Positions 45,665 through 52,381 of a DNA stretch of 64,000 bases are shown here, in pieces. The DNA lies in the NCBI RefSeq assembly GCF_016861845.1, contig NZ_BOLV01000009.1:1-64000 (forward strand), in the 5' to 3' direction. The notes below the pieces were generated by a model that saw only the letters and a program-made list of their open reading frames with translations, was not told the origin of the DNA and made no database searches. The DNA is from Lacticaseibacillus suilingensis (GTDB taxonomy: Bacteria > Bacillota > Bacilli > Lactobacillales > Lactobacillaceae). Each line of letters starts with the position of its first letter. Position 1 is the stretch's first letter. The position numbers were made by a program, and so were the translations under genes.

Positions 45665-46882
45665 ATGACAAAAAACTACGATCCTGAAACTGCAATGCAA
45701 GCTGGCCGTTATCTTGATTACGGCGGCCAATATCTCCCTGAAGTCTTGATGCCGGAAATCAACCGTGTTGCGGCAGCATACGCCAAGTACAAGGACGACC
45801 CTGATTTTTTGAATGAGTTTCACACTTTGCTGCGGGAATACGCCGGCCGACCTTCCCTGTTGTATTACGCCAAGAACATGACGGCAGATCTCGGCGGCGC
45901 GCAAATCTACCTCAAGCGGGAAGATCTCAACCATACTGGCGCCCATAAAATCAACAATGTTATCGGCCAGGCCTTGCTCGCCAAGCGGATGGGCAAAACC
46001 CGCCTGATTGCTGAAACCGGCGCCGGGCAACATGGCGTCGCCACCGCCACCATCGCTGCCTTGTTCGGCATGGAATGTGAAATTTTCATGGGCAAAATGG
46101 ATACCGACCGCCAGCGCCTGAATGTCTACCGCATGGAGCTGCTTGGCGCCAAAGTGAACGCGGTGACCAGCGGCTCGATGGTGCTCAAGGACGCCGTGAA
46201 TGCGGCGCTGCAAAACTATGCTGCCCGCAGCGACGATACGTTCTACGTGATGGGCTCGGCGGTTGGACCACATCCCTTCCCGGCGATGGTGCATGATTTT
46301 CAAAGTGTCATCAGCAAAGAATCCAAGGCCCAGTTGCAAGACGCGATTGGCCAGCTGCCGGATTATGTCGTGGCTTGTGTCGGCGGCGGCAGCAATGCGA
46401 TCGGCAGCTTTGCCGAATACATCAAAGACCCCAGCGTGCATCTGATTGGCTGTGAAGCCGCCGGTAAAGGCATCACCACGAAGCAAACGGCTGCCACCAT
46501 GGCGCTTGGCTCAACCGGGATTTTCCATGGCATGAAATCCCGTTTCTTGCAAAACCATGACGGGCAAATCGATTCCGTTTATTCTATTTCCGCGGGGCTC
46601 GACTACCCTGGCGTTGGGCCAGAGCATGTCGCCTTGATGGATGAAGGCCGGGCCAAGTACGTGCCGATTACTGATGACGAGGCGGTTGATGCCTTCGAAT
46701 ATATCGCCAAGCAGGAAGGCATCATTGCCGCGATTGAAAGTTGCCACGCGGTCGCCGAAGTGCAAAAGCTCGCCCCGACCCTGAGCAAGAATCAAGTCAT
46801 CATCTGCACCCTCTCTGGGCGCGGCGACAAAGACGTGGCTTCGATTGCCAAGTATCGCGGCATTGAACTGAATGAAGACTAG
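45665..46882 (+). CDS. trpB: Tryptophan synthase beta chain
   Basis: A 405-residue PLP enzyme that condenses indole with serine. The PLP lysine is in [15 protein letters not shown] near residue 90, the catalytic glutamate in [13 protein letters not shown] near residue 117, and the phosphate-binding loop in VGGGSNAIG near residue 241. Its length and sequence match the trpB1 class that pairs with TrpA. AAAGGAG precedes the ATG, 16 bases after the EIIC gene. No trpE, D, C or F precedes it. Confidence 0.96.
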   Translation: MTKNYDPETAMQAGRYLDYGGQYLPEVLMPEINRVAAAYAKYKDDPDFLNEFHTLLREYAGRPSLLYYAKNMTADLGGAQIYLKREDLNHTGAHKINNVIGQALLAKRMGKTRLIAETGAGQHGVATATIAALFGMECEIFMGKMDTDRQRLNVYRMELLGAKVNAVTSGSMVLKDAVNAALQNYAARSDDTFYVMGSAVGPHPFPAMVHDFQSVISKESKAQLQDAIGQLPDYVVACVGGGSNAIGSFAEYIKDPSVHLIGCEAAGKGITTKQTAATMALGSTGIFHGMKSRFLQNHDGQIDSVYSISAGLDYPGVGPEHVALMDEGRAKYVPITDDEAVDAFEYIAKQEGIIAAIESCHAVAEVQKLAPTLSKNQVIICTLSGRGDKDVASIAKYRGIELNED

Positions 46883-46901
46883 TTCAGGAAGGAAAATCAT
46901 C

Positions 46902-47672
46902 ATGAGTAAATTAACAGACGCATTCACATCCGGTAAAGCTTTCATTCCCTTCATCGTCGCCGGCGATCCCGATGAAACCAGCACCTTAAATAATATCCTC
47001 GCCATGGCGAAAGCTGGCGCGGATATCATCGAGCTGGGCATTCCCTTTTCCGATCCGGTTGCCGATGGCACAGTGATACAGGCCGGTGATTTGCGCGCCT
47101 TTGAAGGCGGCATCACCGTCGACAAGATTTTTGGCATTGTGAAGGCCGCCCGGGAGCAAATTCAAACCCCCATCGTCTTTTTGACCTACGCCAACGTGCC
47201 ATTCAAGTATGGTTATGACCGTTTTTGCGCCCAGTGTCAGGCGTTAGGCGTCAACGGTTTGGTCATTCCCGACTTGCCCTTTGAGGAGCAAGGTGAAATT
47301 CGGCCCTTCACGCAAAAGTGCGGCTTAGATTTGATTATGTTGATTACGCTGAATTCCGGTGACCGCGTACCAGCCTTGGCCAAAGCCGCTGAAGGGTTCA
47401 TCTATGTGGTCAGCACGCAAGGCATCACGGGTGAACGCGATGAATTCGATCATCGGCTATCCGCCCTTTTCGCCCAGATCAAAGAGTACACCGAGGTGCC
47501 AGCAGCGCTGGGCTTTGGCATTCACACGCCAGCGCAGGCCAAGGCGCTTTCGCAGTTCGCAGATGGCATTATTGTTGGCTCAGCGATTGTCGAGCTGGCG
47601 GCGCAGCACGGCACCGCCGCGGCGGCCGCGATTGGAAAGTATACCGCGGAGATGAAAGCGGCGTTGGCCTAG
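46902..47672 (+). CDS. trpA: Tryptophan synthase alpha chain
   Basis: A 256-residue TIM-barrel subunit that splits indole-3-glycerol phosphate into indole and glyceraldehyde 3-phosphate. The catalytic Glu and Asp are in IELGIPFSDPVADG near residues 46-59, and VVSTQGITG near residue 175 is the phosphate-binding loop. ATG 46902 follows GGAAGG, 19 bases after trpB; an earlier in-frame start overlaps trpB and lacks a signal. Its presence implies that indole-3-glycerol phosphate, not only indole, is available. Confidence 0.95.
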   Translation: MSKLTDAFTSGKAFIPFIVAGDPDETSTLNNILAMAKAGADIIELGIPFSDPVADGTVIQAGDLRAFEGGITVDKIFGIVKAAREQIQTPIVFLTYANVPFKYGYDRFCAQCQALGVNGLVIPDLPFEEQGEIRPFTQKCGLDLIMLITLNSGDRVPALAKAAEGFIYVVSTQGITGERDEFDHRLSALFAQIKEYTEVPAALGFGIHTPAQAKALSQFADGIIVGSAIVELAAQHGTAAAAAIGKYTAEMKAALA

Positions 47673-47700
47673 TCAGTCATTCCCAACCATCAAGGGTACT

Positions 47701-47733
47701 AAAACAACCACGCCAGCTGACGTGGTTGTTTTA
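47701..47733. terminator. Terminator of the PTS-trpBA operon
   Basis: AAAACAACCACG (47701-47712) pairs with CGTGGTTGTTTT (47721-47732); it can act in both directions. Confidence 0.85.
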
Positions 47734-47773
47734 GTGTTATGAATGACATCGCGGCTTTGAGTGAATCGTGGCC

Positions 47774-48550
47774 TTATTTGGTTTCCGGTGCTTGCCATTT
47801 TTTGGGTAACAAGGTTTCACCGATGCGAATGAGGAGAATATTACCAACAAATAGGCTAGGTATTAATAGCTGGCCTGAAATTCCCGGTAAGTTATCGAGC
47901 ATATCAATTGCCGGGACGGCGAACAGCGTGGCAAAAATCGCAATCATGCCAGCGATGAACCATGAATGCATGCCCAGCCACATGCCAAGGCCAAGCAGAA
48001 GGAACATCAGGCCCAAACCAATCACGATAATTAACGGCTTGGGCACCCATACCCGGCCAAACTTAGGCATCAGGTCGCTGAGCGGTTGAAGCACTAACTG
48101 GACGACAACGATAAGCACGATGCTGGCATCACGAACCTTTCTGCGATGAAATACACCGCGGCGAAACATTTCCATGGCCACCAAAACAAGGATTGGCAGT
48201 GCTGCTGCAAGCACTGCCGCTGATCCCAAAGGCACAAGACGTCCATGCAGGGAAATATGGCGCCAGGTGATGAAGAAAAACGAAAGGAGCCATGCTACCG
48301 TCGCGTATAAGACCCAGGATTTGCGCTTCCAGTGTGGTAGGTTTTTGACGAGTTGATCACCAATGGTTTTGGGATCTTGGCCAAAGTAATCGACCGCATC
48401 AATGCCGTCCGCTTGTGCTTGCAGTAAATCCGCGTGAATTTCGGCTAGCATATCGACAGCAGCAGTCGTATCGACGCCAATGGCCTCAGTGACATAGGTC
48501 TTAAGCCGGTCAAAATAGTCTTGATTACGCGGTAATAGCGTTGCGCCCAT
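47774..48550 (-). CDS. HAAS-domain membrane protein, partner of PadR regulator
   Basis: A 258-residue protein. The N-terminal 75 residues form a soluble helical domain (YFDRLKTYVTEAIG, DMLAEIHADLLQAQADG, YFGQDPKTIGDQLV) of the HAAS type often paired with PadR regulators. It is followed by about six transmembrane helices (residues 80-245). The function is not established; such pairs are thought to sense membrane or envelope stress. It starts three bases after the padR stop, so it is co-transcribed and probably feeds back on that regulator. Confidence 0.7.
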   Translation of the reverse strand: MGATLLPRNQDYFDRLKTYVTEAIGVDTTAAVDMLAEIHADLLQAQADGIDAVDYFGQDPKTIGDQLVKNLPHWKRKSWVLYATVAWLLSFFFITWRHISLHGRLVPLGSAAVLAAALPILVLVAMEMFRRGVFHRRKVRDASIVLIVVVQLVLQPLSDLMPKFGRVWVPKPLIIVIGLGLMFLLLGLGMWLGMHSWFIAGMIAIFATLFAVPAIDMLDNLPGISGQLLIPSLFVGNILLIRIGETLLPKKWQAPETK

Positions 48551-48553
48551 ACT

Positions 48554-48880
48554 TTATCTTCCTCCGAGTTGATGCATGGCAGCCTCTAGTTGTGCCCAGT
48601 CTGCCTTAAAATCAGCCAACGCCGCCAGTCCTGCCGGCAATAGATGATAGTACTTGCGCGGCGGACCGCCGTTAGGGGAATCGCGCTTTTCGCCCTGGAT
48701 TTGGCCACTTCGTTCTAATTTCAGCAGCAATGGATAAATTGTCCCGGCTGCAATTTCACCAAAACCGGCAGTCACGAGAGCCTGATGAATCTCATAAGGA
48801 TAAGACTCCTGGCCGGCCAGGATTTGCAGCAGCGCCCCTTCCAATGACCCCTTCAATAGTTGAGATGGTAGTTTGCGCAT
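48554..48880 (-). CDS. PadR-family transcriptional regulator
   Basis: A 108-residue PadR protein with an N-terminal winged helix (LLKGSLEGALLQILAG, YPYEIHQALVTAGF, GTIYPLLLKLERSGQI) and a C-terminal dimerisation helix. GGAGGGGCG precedes ATG 48880. Two identical-pattern palindromes CTTG-N5-CAAG lie in its promoter region (48899-48911 and 48932-48944), likely its own operators. Together with the membrane partner downstream it forms a two-gene regulatory unit. Confidence 0.85.
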   Translation of the reverse strand: MRKLPSQLLKGSLEGALLQILAGQESYPYEIHQALVTAGFGEIAAGTIYPLLLKLERSGQIQGEKRDSPNGGPPRKYYHLLPAGLAALADFKADWAQLEAAMHQLGGR

Positions 48881-48898
48881 GACGCCCCTCCTGACTAC

Positions 48899-48944
48899 CT
48901 TGCCTAGCAAGTATGCTCGCTGTTCAACTATCTTGTCAAGCAAG
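48899..48944 (-). promoter_or_regulatory. padR promoter with paired operator-like palindromes
   Basis: On the minus strand TTGACA is followed, at 18 bases, by CATACT. CTTGCCTAGCAAG (48899-48911) and CTTGTCAAGCAAG (48932-48944) share the pattern CTTG-N5-CAAG and are 33 bases centre to centre, about three helical turns. One overlaps the -35; the other lies just past the -10. Binding of PadR is inferred. Confidence 0.6.
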
Positions 48945-48984
48945 GAAGTGTAAATTTGATCACGAATAGCGGGTCTTTCAGGAT

Positions 48985-49035
48985 GAAACAAAGCACCGGC
49001 CGCTTACCATACAGACTTGGTAAGCGATCGGTGCT
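48985..49035 (-). terminator. Terminator after the rRNA methyltransferase gene
   Basis: A long stem (48992-49008 with 49019-49035, core CACCG...GCTTACC) with one internal mismatch, followed on the minus strand by TTGTTT. Confidence 0.7.
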
Positions 49036-49045
49036 CCATAAAGCG

Positions 49046-50179
49046 CTATTGACGTGGTGCCCGCTTCGCCCAGTACTGGAAGTAATCGGTGCGAATCGTC
49101 CCGTTATACAACTTCCGGCGCTTCGTGGCTTTGGCGCCGTAAGCTTTTTCAAATTCCAAATCGGCGGTCAAAATGTACTTGCTCCAGCCGGTCAGCGGCC
49201 GGTAGACCTCGCCCATTTCCTTGTACAGCTGGCGGGCGGCATCTAGTTCGCCGAGGCGTTTCCCGTAAGGCGGGTTAGAAACGATTACGCCGCGCGGGGC
49301 GGTCAGCTGATTATCCTTGACTGCCACCTGCTTGAAGCGAATGGCCTGGCTCAGGCCGGCTTGCTTGGCGTTTTCCTTGGCGATTTCAATCATTTGCGGA
49401 TTCAGGTCAAAGCCTTGGATATCGAGTTCCCGGTCAAAATCGGCTTGATCCATCGCCTCATCTTTCACCTGCTGGAGAATTTCAGGGTCCATAAAGGCGA
49501 AATCTTCAAAGGCAAAATGGCGCTGCATCCCAGGGGCCAGGTTAAGCCCAATCATCGCCGCTTCAATTGGAATAGTACCCGACCCAGTGGTTGGATCGAC
49601 AAACGGCATATCCGGATGCCAGTTCGTCAGCATCACCAGCGCTGCGGCAAAGTTTTCCTTCAGCGGGGCTTCCCCTTTGGCAATCCGGTAGCCGCGCTTG
49701 AAGAGGCTGGGACCCGTGGTGTCGATGGTCAAGGTGGCCACATCCCGCAAAATAGAGACTTCCAGTGGATACGTTTTGCCGGTTTCCGCCAAGCGGCCGT
49801 GGCGGTGGTAAACGGTCGCTAACTTGTCGACGATGGCTTTCTTCGTGATGGCTTGCACGTCAGGTTCCGAGTGCAGCTTGGAGCGCACACTGCGCCCAGC
49901 CACTGGGAATTCAGCATCCAGCGGCAGGTAATGATCCCAAGGCAAGGCCTTTACCCCTTCGAACAACTCATCAAAGGTGGTGGCGGTGAATTGACCGACA
50001 ATGATCTTCACCCGGTCGGCAGTGCGCAGCCAGACATTGGCTTTGGCGATGGCAGTTTCGTCGCCTTCAAAATAGACTTTGCCGTTATCGGTGCGCTCCT
50101 CATAGCCCAGCGCTTGCACTTCGCGCGCGGTCAGGGCTTCTAGGCCTGACGCCATCGTGGCAAGTAATTTGTATTGCAT
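49046..50179 (-). CDS. THUMP-domain class I rRNA (guanine-N2) methyltransferase, RlmL/YpsC-type
   Basis: A 377-residue RNA methyltransferase. The N-terminal THUMP region covers residues 1-150, and the catalytic domain has FVDPTTGSGTIPIEAAMIG (SAM site, about residue 190) and SNPPYGKRLGEL (about residue 300; the NPPY motif marks methylation of an exocyclic base amine). By synteny it is the YpsC-type gene that sits beside rnpB and gpsB in Bacillales and lactobacilli; RlmL is the enterobacterial counterpart. ATG 50179 follows GGAGG. Confidence 0.85.
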   Translation of the reverse strand: MQYKLLATMASGLEALTAREVQALGYEERTDNGKVYFEGDETAIAKANVWLRTADRVKIIVGQFTATTFDELFEGVKALPWDHYLPLDAEFPVAGRSVRSKLHSEPDVQAITKKAIVDKLATVYHRHGRLAETGKTYPLEVSILRDVATLTIDTTGPSLFKRGYRIAKGEAPLKENFAAALVMLTNWHPDMPFVDPTTGSGTIPIEAAMIGLNLAPGMQRHFAFEDFAFMDPEILQQVKDEAMDQADFDRELDIQGFDLNPQMIEIAKENAKQAGLSQAIRFKQVAVKDNQLTAPRGVIVSNPPYGKRLGELDAARQLYKEMGEVYRPLTGWSKYILTADLEFEKAYGAKATKRRKLYNGTIRTDYFQYWAKRAPRQ

Positions 50180-50257
50180 ATTGGCCTCCATGTGTTCCGT
50201 GTTTTCTTCATCTTAACCCAGCGACCTGAGCCTGTCATGACCGCTGGTGAATTTTCG

Positions 50258-50288
50258 CAAAAAAACAGCCCGGGTCTCCCCGAGCCGT
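50258..50288 (-). terminator. Terminator of rnpB
   Basis: On the minus strand ACGGCTCGGG pairs with CCCGGGCTGT across a GAGA tetraloop, followed by a T-run. Confidence 0.8.
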
Positions 50289-50292
50289 GCCT

Positions 50293-50664
50293 GTTTGCAG
50301 CCCTCTATAAGCCATGTTTTGTTCCAGCTGGATGTCAGGCCATCCAGCCTTCAGTAATCATCTATCTCAGCTTACGCTGTTAGGGCCATCGGTTCAGTTC
50401 CCTAGGCCTTGCGCCCCTACCAAAGTTTGGGTTACTCGCTCGCGGGGTTTACCCGTTCCAATCCCTTGATTTCTCAAGGGCATCGTCTCTGTGGCACTTT
50501 CAGACTTAATCACGCGTGACCGAAGTTTTAGCGCTTTTAGTCGCCGTTACCCGAAGGTACTCAGGCTTATTGGGCCTGACACGAACACTACAAGCATCAC
50601 AGCTTGTGCGGGCATGGACTTTCCTCACCTGACAATAGCCAGGCGCGATTACTCAAGGACTGCA
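50293..50664 (-). ncRNA. rnpB: RNase P RNA, type B
   Basis: The minus strand contains the universal conserved blocks of bacterial RNase P RNA: GAGGAAAGTCCATGC near 50607-50625, AGTGTTCGTG, AAAGTGCCACAGAGACGA, GGTAAACCCCGCGAGCGAG, and ATAGATGATTAC near the 3' end. The ends pair through GCAGTCC and GGGCTGC. The arrangement without P6 and the position between gpsB and the RNA methyltransferase gene match type B RNase P RNA of Bacillales and Lactobacillales. It processes the 5' ends of tRNA precursors. The ends are estimated to within a few bases. Confidence 0.92.
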
Positions 50665-50672
50665 AATTGGGT

Positions 50673-51068
50673 TTAATATTGATCGATGCCAGAAGAGTGT
50701 GACTCGCCTTGAGGCTGCGATTGCTCAGAGAGCTTGCTCCCAAAGACGTGCCGTTCCAAATTCGACAGCCGCTTGAGGATGTCGTAGTTGGTGGCACTGG
50801 CACTTGGTTGTTGCGGCGTGCTACCAGCGATGCTCTTAGAAACTGACAGCTGCTTGGTGAGTTCATCCACGCGGCTGCGCAGCCGCGCATTATCCTCATT
50901 CAACCGGTCCAGTTCGGCATTGTAGCTCTCATAATCCTTGATCACTTGATCGAGGAATTCATCAACCTCGTCGGGATCATAGCCGCGCATGGCTTTCTTG
51001 AAACTCTTATCCAAAATGGCCTTGGGGTCAAGTTGAATGTTGAATGTTGCATCGTTATTGTTATCCAT
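50673..51068 (-). CDS. gpsB: Cell-cycle protein GpsB
   Basis: A 131-residue DivIVA-like protein. The N-terminal lipid/partner-binding domain (FNIQLDPKAILDKSFKKA, GYDPDEVDEFLDQVI) is followed by a coiled coil (about residues 40-75) and a short C-terminal domain (NYDILKRLSNLERHVFG). It shuttles penicillin-binding proteins between side wall and septum. GAGGTG precedes ATG 51068. It is immediately upstream of rnpB, as in related genomes. Confidence 0.9.
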   Translation of the reverse strand: MDNNNDATFNIQLDPKAILDKSFKKAMRGYDPDEVDEFLDQVIKDYESYNAELDRLNEDNARLRSRVDELTKQLSVSKSIAGSTPQQPSASATNYDILKRLSNLERHVFGSKLSEQSQPQGESHSSGIDQY

Positions 51069-51120
51069 TCCAGCACACCTCATTTACCAGCTAAACACGC
51101 TTCGTTTAGTATAGCATAGC

Positions 51121-51696
51121 CTAATCGCTTTGAAAATGCTCATTTGCCTGGTTTTCGGCGTAGTCCCGGGCTGATTCTTCCAAATCTGGCATGGTGATCA
51201 AGGTCAAAGGATACTCGCGGCGGGCTTGCTCAGCCAGCGCGGCTTGATAGGCAAATTTGGGCTTGCCTTCAAAATCCAGATCATACAGCATCAATGCGCC
51301 GTCGGTATGTTGCGCCATGAAACGGGTGTAGCCAGACAGCTGGGCCGGCGATTCATACGGGCCACTGGAAGTCGCCTGGGAAAAGTCGACCTGAGCCGCC
51401 AGCGTTTGCAGCTTCGTCTGATTGGCCTCGTTCCACTGATGACCAAAATCACCGAACGGTAGCATCATCGCCACTTGCAGCTGCGGATACGCCGCTTTCA
51501 GCTCCAGCGCCGCGGCGGCGCCCCACTGCTCAACGCCAAGCTCGCCGCCAGTGATGACCCATTCCAAGCCGTCTTCAATCAGCGGGCGCAACGCATTTTT
51601 TAACGTATACTTAATCACTGTGATTTTGGGATCTTGATCGCCGTAAGCGTTTACTTCCCAGGCCCGGTAGCCGGTCAGCCAAAGTCTTGCCAGCAT
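51121..51696 (-). CDS. ypsA: DUF1273 / YpsA family SLOG-domain protein
   Basis: A 191-residue protein of the YpsA family, with LWLTGYRAWEVNAYGD at the start, DGLEWVITGGELGVEQWG (nucleotide-binding SLOG motif, about residue 40) and TDGALMLYDLDFEGKPKF. The family has a Rossmann-like fold that may bind a nucleotide-derived ligand; in Bacillus, YpsA overproduction disturbs cell division. GAAGGAAG precedes ATG 51696. It sits divergently from recU-pbp1A. Confidence 0.82.
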   Translation of the reverse strand: MLARLWLTGYRAWEVNAYGDQDPKITVIKYTLKNALRPLIEDGLEWVITGGELGVEQWGAAAALELKAAYPQLQVAMMLPFGDFGHQWNEANQTKLQTLAAQVDFSQATSSGPYESPAQLSGYTRFMAQHTDGALMLYDLDFEGKPKFAYQAALAEQARREYPLTLITMPDLEESARDYAENQANEHFQSD

Positions 51697-51766
51697 CTTC
51701 TTCCTTCTTTCTAAAATTAGGCGCAGGCTGTTCAAATTGTTATAATAGCCACAGGAGCGTGAGTCT

Positions 51767-52381
51767 ATGCCAATTCATTACCCCAATGGTAAGCCATACC
51801 AAGCCAAGGCGCAATCGAGCCGTGAACCCGTCAACTACGGCGGCCGCGGCATGACCTTGGAAGATGAGCTCAATCAAAGCAATCAATACTATCGCCAAAC
51901 CCAGCAGGCTGTGGTGTACAAAAAGCCCACCCCGCTGCAAATCGTCAAGGTCGACTACCCCGCCCGCAGCCAAGCGGTGATTCGAGAAGCCTACTTCAAA
52001 ACCCCTTCGACGACGGATTATAACGGGGTTTATCGCGGGTATTACTTGGACTTTGATGCCAAAGAAACCAAAAACAAGCGCAGTTTTCCGTTGAAGAACT
52101 TCCACGCTCATCAAATTGCGCATTTAACCGCGTGCCTAGCGCAAGGCGGTATCTGTTTTGCCTTGATCCGCTTCGTTAGCCTTGAGCGCTTGTTCATCTA
52201 CCCTGCCAGCGACTTGAAACGCTGCTGGGACGAGGCGCAAAATGCTGGGCGCAAATCGATTCCGTTAAGTGAAATTGAAGCCCATGGGATTGAGCTGCAT
52301 CCGAAGTTACAGCCCCTGATTCCCTATTTAGAAGGCGTCGATCAATTAATCCAGATGAAGAGAGGAAATCACCATGCCTAA
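51767..52381 (+). CDS. recU: Holliday junction resolvase RecU
   Basis: A 204-residue structure-specific endonuclease that resolves recombination intermediates. Typical features are MPIHYPNGKPYQ at the start, RGMTLEDELNQSNQYY, FKTPSTTDYNGVYRGYYLDFDAKET near residue 76 with the catalytic acidic residues, and FPLKNFHAHQI. GGAGCG precedes the ATG. Its end overlaps the pbp1A start by eight bases (ATGCCTAA), the same conserved pairing as in Bacillus. Confidence 0.94.
   Translation: MPIHYPNGKPYQAKAQSSREPVNYGGRGMTLEDELNQSNQYYRQTQQAVVYKKPTPLQIVKVDYPARSQAVIREAYFKTPSTTDYNGVYRGYYLDFDAKETKNKRSFPLKNFHAHQIAHLTACLAQGGICFALIRFVSLERLFIYPASDLKRCWDEAQNAGRKSIPLSEIEAHGIELHPKLQPLIPYLEGVDQLIQMKRGNHHA

Noticed and set aside
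45566-46486. Long minus-strand frame opposite trpB
   Set aside because: Shadow of trpB caused by codon bias; no start signal or motif.
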